Origin: Priapulus caudatus
Taxonomy: Eukaryota > Priapulida > Priapulimorpha > Priapulimorphida > Priapulidae
DNA length: 64,000 nucleotides
Direction: 5' to 3'
NCBI RefSeq assembly: GCF_000485595.1
Contig: NW_014577075.1
Span: forward strand, 570,397 to 634,396
Part shown: positions 1 through 13,528 of the stretch, piece by piece
Position numbering within the stretch: position 1 is the first letter of the stretch
Layout: each line of letters opens with the position of its first letter
Position numbers and translations under genes: made by a program
The notes under the pieces: generated by a model
The model's database searches: none
Told to the model about the DNA's origin: nothing
What the model saw: only the letters and a program-made list of their open reading frames with translations

Positions 1-1040
1 TTAAGAATTTGACTTATTAATAATGCTTCGTACCAGAATGATATTTTCAAAAATAATATCTAAATAAGTGAAATTGTACTATGAAATTACCCCCTTTCCC
101 TTTATTTGAAAAATTGTATGTAATTTTAAGGTAAAATTTCAGATTTTATATATATTTAGATACTATCTTTTTAAACAAATATTGATATATGACTCGAGTC
201 TACATATCAGTATTTACTGTAAATACATCCTCAACTAAAAGGGAGAGATAAATGGTAAAACCGCCTTCCTCAAATCATACCCCACTCAAACCCGTCTGGA
301 GGACGGGTAATAGCTAGTATATATATACGCGTGCTTGCGTGCGTGAGGACCGGTGTGCGTGGGCGCGCGTGCGTGCCTATATACGTTCTATGCGTTAAGA
401 CAGTTTATCATCGACATTGTAGAAGCGTTCTACGTATATAACATGATCATCGAACAACACTGAACCCCGATAGCATTTAATGCCCTGTGAGCAGGAGCGA
501 GATATCAGCATTGTGGCGCGGATCGATCAGAATTAGCATCGCTGCGCGCTTGGCGACTTGACTTGTAATTCTGCGAAATCCACAAATTTTGTTTGCCGAC
601 GCGAATGCACAAACGAGCGCGTCGAGAACAGAGTTCTCGAAAAATGTTCGACAGCGAATTAAGCACGCTCGGTTAGTAAATGTTCAATAACAAGCGTCTA
701 CCCGTAGATCGTGCATTCACTAGCAGCCACGTGGAAAGACGACAGGTGTTATAGGAATCCATTCGCGGATTTTGTTGTAACGTAGCGGTTTTTTTTGCGT
801 TGACACCTCACGCTCTCTGAGGATTTTGGCTCGTCGCTGGCATCGCAATTATGCATTAACGTACGACAACGCATGCTTGGAAATTCACGGCGTGTACCGC
901 CTCCCTCCCTGCAACAAATGTAATTACCAGAAATATCTGAGCAAAGGCCAGCTATATACTCCGTTTACAAACATGTGTAACGAGGGCGAGGAGGATGGAA
1001 AAACGACAGCTTGACTCGTTTCGCTTTCTCTCTTCCTCAT

Positions 1041-1082
<42 letters not shown>
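1041..1082. repeat. (CT)n microsatellite
   Basis: About 20 uninterrupted CT dinucleotides, continued on both sides by a looser pyrimidine-rich tract (about 1019-1230). The Ser/Leu-rich open frames over it are products of the repeat. Confidence 0.9.
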
Positions 1083-1084
<2 letters not shown>

Positions 1085-1714
1085 TCTTCCTCACGCCCTT
1101 GCTCTCTCAATTACTATTATCTCGTTCTCTCACTCCCTTTTCTCTCACGCCTTTTTCTCTCGATTTCTCTCCTTCGCTTAATCGGTCCCCAGGTCTTCAG
1201 TTCCTTCCCTCTATCTTACCACCTCTCTCTTCGTCAGCGTTCAATGAAATCAAACGATGTTCTCGGAGCAATGAAACATATTTATGTGTCTTTGTGTCAC
1301 ATCGAATAGTATAGGACGCGGTCGACATGACAATCGTTAGCACTCTCCACGCACGCGGTCGTCAGTCGCGACAGAATGAATGATTTAGAATTGCTCTTCA
1401 CACATCGATCGGTTACGAATTGCAATCGACATTAGCAGATCAAATTTCAGACTGTTGGATGCAGCGGAAGCAATTTGCAGGTCGTCACATATTTGGCTAG
1501 ATGGACAGTTGCGGCATACTAAGAGCTTTATTTCCGGACTGGATTACGTGTTCAGTGTTAACAGTATAGTCGAATTGGTCCAAGCATTTTGATTCACTCA
1601 CTTGACTCAACACATACGACATTAGCAATAGAGTTTCATCTTCACTAGACATTATATCTGACGAATCACTTATTATATTTTTATTATTATAATAGAATAG
1701 TATCACTAGACATT

Positions 1715-1715
<1 letters not shown>

Positions 1716-1771
<56 letters not shown>
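1716..1771. repeat. (AT)n microsatellite
   Basis: About 28 AT dinucleotides with a single ATAC interruption near 1749. Self-complementary and unstable, with no sign of function. Confidence 0.9.
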
Positions 1772-3685
1772 GCATCATGAGTACATAATACGACATAGAT
1801 CTATTATGTACCCTTGGCCGGGTGGATAAAAATACATAAAATTTACTTTATTATTTGTCTATGTTCGACCGCTCCGTAAGCGGCGACAGAATGTTCGGAA
1901 TCGATGAGCGCACGGGCGGCAACCCAGCGCATGTTTCCCCGGGTGTCTAACCGCTGCTATTACTGCGTGGCTAGTTTTTATATCAATATATAACTCGAAC
2001 ATACGTAATTATACGGGCAATATCGCGTACATGCGGCACGGCAATATAGCGCTGAGAATCATAACAAGCAGAGTCCCGAGTGGTTACGTCTCATATACAG
2101 ACATCTCGAACATAATCCGCTTGTCAATTCAAATAGGAAACGAGTGGCGGAAGGCAAGACAGCCGTAAATGCTTCCGCTCGACCTCCAGGTGGCTAACGG
2201 TGCTCGTGTAACCCCCGCAGTGGATCGCACACATCGCCGTGGCGGTCAACATTTGCATCAACATTATCATGCAAGATTTGCATCGCGCTCGTCAACTTGC
2301 ACTTATTAAGTACTCTAAATGTTGAGATTATTACTCTAATGTTACTCTAATGTTGAGATTTGAGAATATCTGCGTACACGCATTTTGCCTCGGGTAGCAC
2401 TGGCTTAATCCGCGCAGAGGAACCGACGCGTCTAGAGGCGCTAGTTTTAGTTTTAGTTCTAGTTTACGTATATGTACCATCGCCCCTTGCCCGTGACCTG
2501 AGGGGATCCGGACTTTCTGGAATATTGGATGTCGTTGCTGTAGGGTTGCCTCAAACTAAACTAATTTATCGATAGCCTACAAGCGACGATATTTGTAATC
2601 TTTGATGTGTTAATGTTCGGCGAGGCAACCCATCGCATGACTATTCACGGGCACGGATTCACGATCCTTGCTATATTCCCTTGGTGTTGATTCTGCGCGG
2701 CGCACGGCATGCTATATGTGGCAAAGACGAAAGTATGCGCTCTCTAACAGAAATCTTTTTGTACAACAATGTTATAATGTAATAATGTAATACAATAAAT
2801 AATATTTGCAACTACGTATACGACAAACGGTAGGGCTTATGTCCGCACCACCTACTAGTTGTTAAAGTGAATCGTTCGCTTAGAAATGCGACAATTATTT
2901 TCTAGTTTGAAAGCATTCTTGCTCTAAATGTGTAGAAGAAAAGAGTACGTGCGTAAAATATGTGCGCTCGTTTTATCTCTGCAGTTACTTAGTATGCAAC
3001 AGTCGTAGCGCCACTATATGCTCGTATTAATTTGTTGAGCCCAGGCCCAACCATGGGATTTAGCGCTGTTGCAGATTGCTTTACTGTAAGTCGAGCCAAA
3101 AGCCCAAAAGACGCTATCGACTACAAAAATGGATCTACTCGCTGATTATATATCAATAATCTATCGGGGACTTTATAGAAACATTAGTGTATATACTATA
3201 AACGAAATAAATATAACAAACGAAATAGGTAAAATTTAATTTAACGTTTTATTTGCTAGTATTATTTTACTTTTAATTTCCAATTCGACCTGGTGTGGCT
3301 GGGCTATTCGTCACGGGACAACATTAAACAACACACATGTTAGTGTATATCGCTAATAAAACTACCTTCTGCTAAACTTAACTAACTGAAGCCCTATTAT
3401 TCTAATAGTAATAGATAGGCATGGTGCTACGTAACACACCTAGCTACAAAGCAACGTTGTCCGGATGTATCGCGTGTCACATTAAATCCTGACAGAACTA
3501 TATGCAGATGCAACCCATAATGGCGGTTACAGATATGATTGGCGTGGGTGAATATCGGAAATGGCTCGTGACGCAGGAATAAAAGTAAAAGCTTATTGCG
3601 GCGGGATCCTTTAATGATAGCAGCCGGAAGCCCCCGGACTTAGTGTGCGTTAGTGTGCGGTAAATAAGCGCGGACTTGTGTACAC

Positions 3686-6600
3686 CCCTCAAGCTCGTAA
3701 CCTTACCTTCACCCACGCGCCTCGTAACCTTACCTCCACCCACGCGCCTCGTAACCTTACCTCCACCCACGCGCCTCGTAACCTTACCTCCACCTACCCA
3801 CGCGCCGCTCGTAACGCTACGGGCTTCACCGGCACGCGACACTCAGGTAACCTACTTCACACCACCGCCTGCGTAAGCCTTAGCCTTACACCCACGCGCG
3901 CTCGTAACCTTACCTGCCACCCACAAGCGCGCTGCGTAAACCTTACCTCCAACGCGCACGCGTGACGTAATCCTTACCTTCAACCACGCGCCAGCGTAAC
4001 GCTAACCTCGCACCCAGGTAGAGACGCGCAGCTCGTAACCTTCACCCACCGCCCGCAGCCTCGTACCTTACGCTGCTACCACGCGTCAGCGTAACGTTCT
4101 CCACCCACGCGCAGCCAACGTAAGCCTTACGTTCACCCACCGCGTCTCGTAACCTTACTCCACCCACGCGCGCTCGTAACCTTACCGCCACACACGGCGC
4201 CTGCGTAACCTTACCTCCACCCACGCGTCAGCGTAACCTTACCTGCCACCCACGCGCCTCGTAATCTTACCTCTACCGCCACGCGCCTCGTAACCTTACC
4301 GTCCAGCCCACAGCGTCGCGTAACGGCTTACCTCCACCCACGGCCGCGCCTCGTAACCTTACCTCCACCCACGCACGCTCGTAACCTTACCTCCACCCAC
4401 GCGTCCACGTAATCGCTTACCTCCACCCACGCACGGCTCGTAACGCTACCTTCACCCACCGCCTCGTAAACCTTACTCCACCCACGCGCGACTCGTAAGC
4501 CGTTACCTCCACACAACGCCGCCTCGTACCTTACGGCTCCACCCAACGCACCTGCGTAACCTTACCTGCCACCCCACGCGTCACGTAACGCTTACCCACC
4601 GCACGGCACGCTGCGTAAACCTTACCTCCACCCACGCGTCAGCGTATACGCTTACCTCCACCCACGGGCGTCACGGAACCTTACCTCCACGCCACGCGGC
4701 CTCGTAACCTTACCTGCACCCACGCGTCACGTAACGCTTACCTCCACCCACGCCACCTCGTAAGCGCTAACTCCACCCACCGCGTCACGTAACCTTACTC
4801 CAGCCCAGCGCCCTCGTAACCGTTACTCCACGCCACGCGTCACGTAACCTTACCTCCACCCACGCACCTGCGTAACCTTACCTCACCCACAGCGCGCTCG
4901 TAACCCTTACCTCCACCGCACTGCGCGGTCTCGTAACCTTAACCTCCAACACACCCGCCTTCGTAACCGTTTACCTCCACCCACGCACCTCGTACGCTTA
5001 CCTCCACCCACGCATGCACGTAACGCTTACTGCGTCCAACCACGACGGAGAGCTCGTAACCTTACGCTTCCGCACCGCAAGCGTACAGCGTAACCTTACC
5101 CCACCCCCACGCACCTCGTAAACCTTACTCCACCCACGCGTCACGGGTAAACCTTACTCGCACCACGCGCCTCGTAAACCTTACCTCCACCCACGCTCAC
5201 GTAAGGGCCGGCGCTACCTTCACCGCACGCGTCACGTAACCTTACTCGCACCCACGCGCGTCCATAGCACGTAACTTTACCGTCCACCGCACGCGCCAGC
5301 ACGTAGAACCTTACCTCCACCGCACGGCGTGACGTAACCTTACCTCCACCCACGCGTGACGTAACGCTTACCTCGCACCCACGCGTCACGTTAACCTTAA
5401 CCTCCACCCACGCGCGTCTCGTAACCTTACCTAACCACGCGTCAGTAACCTTACCTCCACCACGCACGCTCGTAACCTTACCGCCTCCAACCCACGCGCG
5501 TCAACGTAACCTTAGCGCTCGACTCACAGCGCCTGCGTAACGCTACTCCACCACGGCTCGAACTTACTCTAGCCCACCGCGCCTCGTAACCTTACCTCCA
5601 CCCACGCGCCTGCGCGTAACCTTACCTCACCCACGCGCATCACGTAACGCTTACCTCCACGCTACGGCGCCTCGTAACCTTACCTCCACCACGCGTCTCG
5701 TAAGCCGTTTACCTCCACGCCCACGCGCTCTCGTAAACCTTTACTCACTCCACGCGTCACGTAACCGCTTACCTCCTCCTAACCCACGGACCGCCTCGTA
5801 ACGCTACCTGCACCCACCGTCACGCGGTACCTTACCGTCAGGACACGCACGGTCACGTAACCTTAGCCTCCACCCACGCCGTCTCGTAACCTTACCTCGC
5901 ATCCCACGCGTCAACGTACCTTACCTCCACCCACGCACCGCTCGTAACCTTACCTCCACCCACGCGTCACGGTAACCTAGCCCTCCAGCCCACGTCACAG
6001 CTCGTAACCGTTACCTCGCACCCACGCGTGCCCGTAACCTTACCTCCACACCCACAGCGCCTCGTACCTTACCTCCACCCACGACGAGCCTCGTAACCTT
6101 AGCCGTCTCACGCCACGGCGCTCTGCGTAAACCTACCTCTAGGCCCACGCGCACTCGTAACCTTACCTCCACTCCACGCACCTGGTAACCTTACCTCCAC
6201 CCACGAGCGCGCTCGTAACCTATACCGCGTCCACGCCGACGCGGTCACGTAAGTCCTTACCCCACCCCCACGCGCCCTCGTAAGCCTTACCTCCAGCGCG
6301 CACGGCACCTCGTAACGCATTACCCTCACCCACGCGCTCGACTTCGTAACCTTGACCCTCCACCCACGGCGCCTCGTAAACCTTACCGTTCACGCCACCG
6401 CCTGCGTAACCCTTACTCACCGCACGCGCCTCGTAAGCCTTACCTCCCACGGCCACGCGGCCCACTCGTAACCTTAGCCTCCACCCACGCGCGACTCGTA
6501 ACCTTACCTCCACCCACGCACCTCGTAACCTTACCTCCACCCACCACGCTCGTAACCTTACCTCCACCCACGCGCGAGCATGTAACCTTACAGCTGCCAC

Positions 6601-8436
6601 CCACGCGCCTGCGTAACGCTACCTCCACACCAGACCCGCCTCGTACACCTTACCTCCACCACGCGCCACGTAACCTTACCCTCCTACCCACCCGGCGCTC
6701 GTAATCCTTACCTCCACCACAGCGCCTGCGTAACGCTTACCTCCACCCACGCGTGACGTAAACCTTACCTCCACCCACGCGCGCTCGTACCTTACCTCCA
6801 CCCACGCGCCTCGTAAACGCGTTCACCTCCACCCTACGCGCGGGCTCGTAACCTTACCTCCACCCACAGCGTTTTCAACGTAACCTTACTCGCACCCACC
6901 GTGACGTACCTTACCTCCACCACGCGTCTCGGTAACCTTCCCCTCTAGCCCCACGCGCCTCGAACCTTACCTCCACCCCCGCGCAACTCGTAATCTTACC
7001 TCCACCCCCACGCGCTGCTCGTAGCCTACCTGCCACCCACGGCGTCACGTCACCTTACGCTCCACCCACGCGTCACGTCACCTTAACCTCCAACCCACGC
7101 GCGATCTCGTAACTTACCGTCCACCCACGCGTACGTAACCTTACCTCCACCCACGGCGTCACGTAACCTTCGCTCCACCCCGCGCCTCGTACGCTTCCTC
7201 CATGCCACGCGCGATACTCGTAACCTTAGCGCTCCACACACAGCGCACTCGTAACCTTACCTCCACGCACGCGCTGGGAGGTCTCGTTAACTACCTCCAC
7301 CCACGCGCCTCGTAACCTTACGCTTCACCCACGCGCCTCGTAACCTCCTCCACCCACGGCGCCTGAAGCCTTACCTCCACCCAACGCGCGCTCGTAAACC
7401 TTACCTCACCCACAGGGTGCCGCCTGCGTAACCTTACGCCTCCAGCCTTGTACCGCGTGCACGGTAACGCTTACTCCAACCCACGCGCGACCTCGTCACC
7501 TTACATTCACCCCCGCGTGGACGTAACGCTTACTCGCACCCACCGCTCTCGTAACGTTACCTCCCCCACCGCCTCGTAAGCTTACTCCACCCACGCGCGC
7601 TCGTAACCTTACCCTCACCCCACACGTGACGTAACCGTTACCTCCACCCACGCGCTCTGCGTAACCTTACTCCACCCACGCGCCTGCGTAACCTTACCTC
7701 CACCATGCGCCTCGTAGACGCTTTACCTCACCTCACGCCGCCTCGTAAACCTTACTCCACCCACGCGCCATCGTAACCTTACCTCCACCACGCGCACTGG
7801 CGTAACCTTACCTCCACCCACGCGCAGCTCGTAACCTTACCTCCCCCCGCGTCCACTGTAACCTTTTACTCCACCCACCGCCTCGTAACCTTAACCTCCA
7901 CCCCCCCACGCAGCCTCGTAAACCGTTACCTCACCCACGCGCCTGGTAACCGTTACCTTCCCTCACGCGCGCTCGTAACACTTACCTCCACCGGACCGTC
8001 GCCCTCGTAAACCTTAGCCTCCCACCCATGCGCCTCGTAACTTACCTTCCACCCACGTGCGCTCTCGTAACCTTACCTCCACCCACGCGCCTCGTAACGC
8101 TTACCTTCACCCACGCTCACGTAACCTAGCTCTACCCACGTCGCCTCGTAAGGCTTACCCTCCACCCACCGCCACCTCGTAAGCCTTACCTCCACCGCAG
8201 GCGCCTCGTACCTTACCTCCAGCCCCACGCGTCACGTAAGCCTCACGCGTCCACCCACGCGCCTCGTAACGCTTACGCTCCACCCCACGCGCCTCGTACC
8301 TTACCTCCACCCACGCGCCTGGTAACCTTACCCTCCACCACGCGCCTCGGTAAACCTTACCCTCCACCCACAGGCGCTCGTAACCTTACTCCCCCACGCG
8401 TCACGTAACGCTTACCTCCACCACGCGAATCGTAAG
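3686..8436. repeat. 27-bp minisatellite/satellite array, 4.75 kb
   Basis: A single head-to-tail array. The commonest unit is about 27 bp and reads CTCGTAACCTTACC followed by TCCACCCACGCGC. A second variant has GTCACGTAACG in place of CTCGTAACC, and a third has CTGCGTAACC. I estimate 160-180 units. Early units (3700-3800) are clean, but most later ones carry 1-3 nt insertions or deletions, often an extra G or C, as expected from uncorrected long-read errors. Because 27 is divisible by three, error-free stretches give false open frames: the minus strand reads a nine-residue repeat RVGGGKVTR, and frames broken by indels give V/G/R-rich ORFs up to 126 residues. None of these is a gene. The telomere-like look of GGTAAGGTTA on the minus strand is not a canonical TTAGGG repeat. 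Confidence 0.93.
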
Positions 8437-8979
8437 CTGCGATAGCTCACCGCTTTGTATTAATGTAACGGCCCTCGCGCATTTATGTAAGGCAATGAGC
8501 AGAGCTATTACTCTGCCCGAGCCCTGAGTGATAGAACACGCGAGACACAACACGTGTGGCGAATGGCAAGCTGCCGTACCAAACAGGGAGGAGTCAGAGG
8601 AAGGTATTACGACCTTTTGTTAATCAAATGCGACATGGTGGACGGATTAATAAATCCTAGATGCTTTTGCTGTGTACGTGCGCTCTTTTGACTTTTTATT
8701 TGTAGATGGAACGGAGTTTAGAAGCTGCTGCAAAATTTTTAATTTTGGAAAACTTGAATACAGCCTTGCTGAAGTCTGCAGTGTAAGGTGCCAGTGCCGG
8801 TGTGCATTCATTGTGGGGCGGCCAGGGAAGTTTCTACACGAACCTTATTTTTGGTGTAAAATGCGCAATAACCAAGTGACCATTTTCGCGTCTGTGCCGT
8901 GAAAAATGTTAGTTTAGCAGAAAAAGATTCTAAAAGATTTTTTTTGAGTAACTAATAAATAAATAAATAAATACAAGCA

Positions 8980-8996
8980 CATATATATATATATAA

Positions 8997-9028
<32 letters not shown>

Positions 9029-9048
9029 TTAATATATATATATATATT
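8980..9048. repeat. (AT)n microsatellite
   Basis: Long alternating AT run with a few TATTATA and TTTAA interruptions, ending in a short GT run. Preceded by an (AAAT)n stretch at about 8955-8973. Confidence 0.9.
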
Positions 9049-9302
9049 GTGTGTGTGGCTTGCAAGCGTCAATCAAAGGAATGACATTGTGATTTCTCGA
9101 AAAACTTTTCGCTGATTTCAATGAGAATTATTCGTATGTAATGGCGCCTTTGGGGAATGATTTGCCACCGTAATACGAGAAGAATTCCTTTTATCTCTGT
9201 TACCGTTAAACGACGAAAGCGGCGTATGTTGTGCAGCAAAGTCGCAGGCGGAGGCTGACACTCGTAGACAGAGAAGTCTGCTGCTCTCTGCTCTCTGCCT
9301 TC

Positions 9303-9326
9303 TCATCTCCTCTCTCTCTCTCTCCG

Positions 9327-9367
<41 letters not shown>

Positions 9368-9445
9368 CTCGTTTCTTACTCTCTCGTCTCTCTCTCGCTC
9401 GTCTCTCTCCTCTCTCTCTCTTCTCTGCTCTCTCCATTGTTGCTC
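9303..9445. repeat. (CT)n microsatellite
   Basis: Pyrimidine-only tract of CT dinucleotides with scattered TCG and TTC interruptions. It produces a Ser/Leu-rich frame on plus and an Arg/Glu-rich frame on minus, both artefacts of the repeat. Confidence 0.9.
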
Positions 9446-10026
9446 TCTGCTATCTCTCGCTCTCGCTGGGCATAAGCAAACACAACTACTAGCGTTTTCT
9501 ATGTAACGCAGTAAATGTGGTAAAACTGTTACATTATTCACGGCCTTTTATGTGAGTATCTAACCATGGGGCTCGGCCAGTTTGATGTGAACATTCACGA
9601 TATGATCTTGTTGGGCGTTGCCGAATCAGACAGACCACTGTCGGCCATTTTGTCTAAAAAATGTTTGATATAATTTAATGAACATTTATTGAAAGAGTAG
9701 ACACAATTATCAAGAAGTAAAACGTATTTAAGAGGGCTGAAATAAAAAATTCAGTTGTAGGATGTGCGTTAGCGGCACCCTCCCTCTACGCCCGGGGGAA
9801 AGTGACACCCTGATCAGAGCCAGGCAAGGTAGGCCTATTATGCAGAAGTAGATAATGGGATCTGGTATTTAATTAAATTAGGTTACCTAAAAAGCTCATA
9901 ATTAAGTAGGTTTATTACGTTAGCACGTCGTTCAAAACGGTTATTTGATATTCTGAGACCTTTATGTCCATGTCTCTCGTGTGTAAAGTATGCGATATCA
10001 CAATATTAAGTTTGGTATGGAACTAG

Positions 10027-10080
10027 TAGTAGTAGTAGTTCAGTAGTAGTACTAGTATTACAGTATAGTAGTAGTAGTAC
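10027..10080. repeat. (AGT)n trinucleotide repeat
   Basis: AGT units with small interruptions (TTC, ACT, TTAC). Confidence 0.85.
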
Positions 10081-10480
10081 TATGTAGAAGGCAGTGGTTA
10101 CGGATCGCAAAGTGTATCTTTAGGGCAAGAAACAGCCTGTATCTTTAAGCCGAGGCTTATAACGTCGTTCACACACCGAGACCTGTATTTATTGAAATAG
10201 GTATTTGCGAAATCCGAGCGAATTTCTGAGACAAATAACGCGCGAGCGTTCACCACGCTGATTGCGGCGCTCCAGAAATACGGTATGTTGGCGAGCTGCG
10301 GAGCTGCTTTAAACAATCAGCAAACAATACGAAATAAACAATGCAATGCGCTACGCAAACTGCCAATAATAATAGCGTAGACTGGTCCGCGGCTCAAGCA
10401 GTTCCACTCGCGTTACACTGGAGCTGTCCGAGCGCGACCAGTCTATACTATAAAATAGCGCGGCTTCAAAGATCCGGTAT

Positions 10481-10692
10481 TTAGGCCGTTCACACGAGGA
10501 TACGGCGGGTCGAAGAGATCGCGGTGTTTCTCAAGCACGGCAAATTATTCGGGTCTGGGAGCCGCGTCATTTACCATCAAAATACTGGATTTGTTTAGAC
10601 CTACGAGTATTTCTTGGAGCCGGCGCATTTTGGCCTGGCGTGTGAACGCTAAATACGGATTTCTTGCTAACGTGTGAACGCGGCTAATGTCG
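10481..10692. mobile_element. Possible MITE with GTTCACACG-type ends
   Basis: The left end reads TTAGGCCGTTCACACGAGG. The right end, reverse complemented, reads TTAGCCGCGTTCACACG. Imperfect terminal inverted repeats around a ~210-bp body with no coding frame suggest a short non-autonomous DNA element. A further GTGTGAACGC motif lies inside. I see no clear target-site duplication. Confidence 0.35.
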
Positions 10693-11128
10693 GGCCTTGC
10701 GACGGCGAAGCGATTGGCTTTGGCGACTGGTTTTCTGCAATTTTCTGCAAACTGGTGGCCCAGTCGCAGCGACGATCGCGTCGGCAGTGAAAGTTCAGAA
10801 CCTAAGCACCCCTGCGACTGCCTGCGACTGGCTTGCAACTGGAAAATTGTCAGTCGCGAACGCGATCGGCAGCGAGTCGTAAGGCATGTTCTAACTCTTG
10901 CGACCGTCGCAGCAACGCGGCAACTAGTTCCACCGGTCGGCAAGCAATTGTTTTCATGGTTTACTACCGACATAACTATCGACATATCGAAAGCTGGCTT
11001 GCGATCGTGCGACGAGATTCGAATGGGCATAATGAACACATGCATAAAGAGCGAAACAATGCGAATGAAACATCAGTGCATATACAGTATATACAACATG
11101 CACACATGCAACAAGTCATGTAACTGCA

Positions 11129-11645
11129 TTTAGTGGGCGATTCATCAGGCGATGCGTCACTTCGACGCTAATGCTAGGGCACTACGAGGCGGATTTTTAT
11201 CGCGGCCATCGCTGGCGATTAAACATTGGCCAGGCGAATTTAATCGCCCGATCAGCGGAAGAGGCACGACGTAGGGCGATTTTTATCGCCGCGATCACGA
11301 AGGGGCACACGTGACGTAGCGAATTTGAGAGCGTAGCGTAGCGCCCAGCTCGACAGAACATTTAACATCAATGATATACAAACACGTCCGATTGTTTAAG
11401 AAAATTGATCGGGGCGAGCAATACGCCGGTCCACGCCACACCCCCGGAGGCGGATAATAATCGCCCGCGTAAATAATCGCCCGAAATATTCTAACATTTT
11501 GGATACGGGGCGATTCGGTCGGCCGATAATAATCGGCCGTCGACGTGAACGGGGCAGCACGGGCGATTTCTTTCGAGGCGATTTTCAAAATTCCGCGGCG
11601 CTCGGGGCGATAAAAATCGTCGTGTGGCCTAGCCATAAGCACCGT
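11129..11645. mobile_element. MITE cluster with ATTTTTATCGCCCGATC ends (block A copy 1)
   Basis: Several copies of GGGCGATTTTTATCGCC-type ends occur in both orientations, together with GGCACACG. The same element is cleaner in the second block A copy at 22974-23317, where both inverted ends are visible. Here there appear to be two adjacent or nested copies with many 1-nt indels relative to the other copy. No coding capacity. Confidence 0.5.
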
Positions 11646-11959
11646 TAGACCTAGACCTAAAGACTTAGCAGGCGCTTAGCACGCTTAGCACCTTAGCACC
11701 CTTAGACCCTATACCTAAGACCGGTTAAGCAGCGTCTTCTCTTCGACTGGCCTGCGAACTAGCTCGCGACTGGTCGGCAGGCAGTCGCTGCAGTCGCATC
11801 GGCGACGACGGCTAAGCACTGCACATCGCAGTGAATTGCGGTGGAGTCGCGATATATATCTATAGATAATTAAGAATTTAATAATAAAAATAAAGTATAA
11901 AAAAACAGCAACGGAAGGATGGGTCCTGATATTACCACAAAAATATTACTATTGATAGA

Positions 11960-12200
11960 ACTCCTGATTATTAGCAGTATATGACCGTATTTTACTCGTG
12001 TATAAACCGCGACACTATTTGTACACGGAACCTCAATAAAAAAAATAGGAGGTGGCGACTTGTAGACGAGGCTAAGAATCTGTATTAGATGTAGCGGGCA
12101 ATTGTTTGTGCCAAACGTTTTCAAGCCACAATTTGGTGTGCGACTTATTACATGAATAGATACTTATACACGAGTAAATAACAGTACATGTAAAATCGTA
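11960..12200. mobile_element. Palindromic MITE, GTATTTACTCGTGTATAA ends (copy 1)
   Basis: A terminal inverted repeat links CCGTATTTTACTCGTGTATAA near 11986 with TTATACACGAGTAAATAACAG near 12175. An internal GTGCGACTTATAC-type motif is repeated. It is the same element as 23590-23790, with scattered indels. The inner sequence has no protein-coding frame. Confidence 0.55.
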
Positions 12201-13132
12201 ATGAAATCCACACAGACGTGTTATTTTGGCGTGTCGGCACGGCATCGTTGTGTGTCATTCCGATTGGCAGCATGTTCCTCAATCCAGGAAAAGAGTTTGG
12301 CCTGTCGTCATCTCATCCCAGCGATGCCCACCCCCCGGACATATTGATTTTACGAAATGAACATGCCCCAGCGACTTATAAACAATCGTACCCCCCCCTT
12401 CGTAACCATCATCAATGCTGCCCTGGATCCCGGGAGGTCCGAGCTTGCTGCTCTGAATAAATCTGTAATGGTAACGGTGGGGTCGCGGGCGCTTTTGTAA
12501 CATGGTTACTAGTAGGCATCTAACGCCTAGCTGTTTTGGCTTTAAGGTGGGAATTTTATAAGCTGATAGAATTCGATTTCGATTTTTGTTTTTAGTAGTG
12601 TAATTTACAGTATGTATATTTCATGTCATACATCATTAGTCGGCAGATTAAGCTTCCAATGACTATATTGTGCTATGGTTTTAGAAGGCTGGAGATCCCG
12701 ACAGTGGTCAACGAGACCAGTTAATGGTAGGCACATTAATTAAAATTTGGTTAATCCAAAACTATATAAATCCTTTCACAAAATATACCTACTTTTCATT
12801 TTTTTATCGAGGAGAGTTTAAACGTTGGCTGCCATTTGATATTTATTTGCTCTGGCTAATATTTTTCTAATATTCATAGATGTCCGATGTAAAAAAAAAA
12901 CCATGAAGAAAAAAAACGGGGAGGCGGGAAGTGAGAGATTGGCTGAATGCGCCCGCACCATGTAAGCAGTGGTGTCAACGAAAAAAAAATCCCCTTGCAC
13001 CGTATGAAATGTGCCTGGAAGCGGAATAATGTGGTTAAACTAGGGCGGGTATACCCAGACTGCAATTGCTGTAAGCGGCGCTTGCTGCAAAGAAAATAAC
13101 GGCCAAAAAAATTTAACTATCTATTATATCTA

Positions 13133-13370
13133 ATGCATGGCATCCATCCATCCATTCAATCCAATGCCATCCATCCACCATCGCACGTCGCATCCGCATT
13201 CCATCCCATCGCCATATCATCGCATTCCATGCCATCCCATGCCATCGCCATGACATCCGCATGCAATCCCATCCCATCCCAAATCCATCGCCATCCCATC
13301 CGCATGCCCATCCCATCCCATCCCATCCCATCGCCATCCATCCCTCGCATCCCAAATCGCCATCCATCGC
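13133..13370. repeat. (CATCC)n pentamer satellite, copy 1
   Basis: Pentanucleotide CATCC/CCATC units with CATCG and CATGC variants. His/Pro/Ser-rich (plus) and Met/Trp/Gly/Asp-rich (minus) open frames are repeat artefacts. Homologous to 24643-24903. Confidence 0.92.
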
Positions 13371-13470
13371 CCAAAACAGTAAACCAGATAATAAGAATCA
13401 AAATTAAAGAAACATAAAAATTAAAAAATGTAAAGTAAAAAATTAAAAAAATTAAAAAATATACATACTA

Positions 13471-13528
13471 AAGAGTATCCCGGTGTAAGGAGAACGGATG
13501 ATCTAGGCCGGATTAGGCCATGCGCCGT
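13471..13528 (-). repeat. tRNA-Arg-like SINE head (copy 1, degraded)
   Basis: On the minus strand this reads as the 5' half of a tRNA: GGCGCA, a GGCCTAATC D-arm, then an anticodon region with TCTCCT. It is a noisier copy of the one at 24990-25046. No T-arm follows, so this is a tRNA-derived repeat and not a tRNA gene. Confidence 0.45.

Larger units (their letters stand above)
1..3685. other. Non-coding stretch, no gene recognised
   Basis: Short open frames here are unrelated to each other, lack recognisable motifs and several come from microsatellites. Visible structure is limited to a CT run, an AT run and a GT/GC-rich purine-pyrimidine stretch near 330-380. I see no exon with convincing splice sites and no RNA gene. 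Confidence 0.6.
8437..10480. other. Non-coding stretch with microsatellites
   Basis: A 76-residue open frame at 8672-8902 and a 72-residue one at 10098-10316 match no family I know and have no flanking splice pattern that convinces me. The rest is AT-rich spacer with the repeats listed separately. Confidence 0.5.

Noticed and set aside
3498-8367. Val/Gly/Arg-rich open frames up to 126 residues on the minus strand
   Set aside because: They are translations of the 27-bp satellite and change frame at every indel.
3686-8436. Telomeric array
   Set aside because: The unit is 27 bp and GGTAAGGTTA is only loosely like TTAGGG; no canonical hexamer run is present.
13113-13417. Met/Trp/Gly/Asp-rich and His/Pro/Ser-rich frames
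   Set aside because: Pure CATCC pentamer translation; the same applies to 24573-24958.
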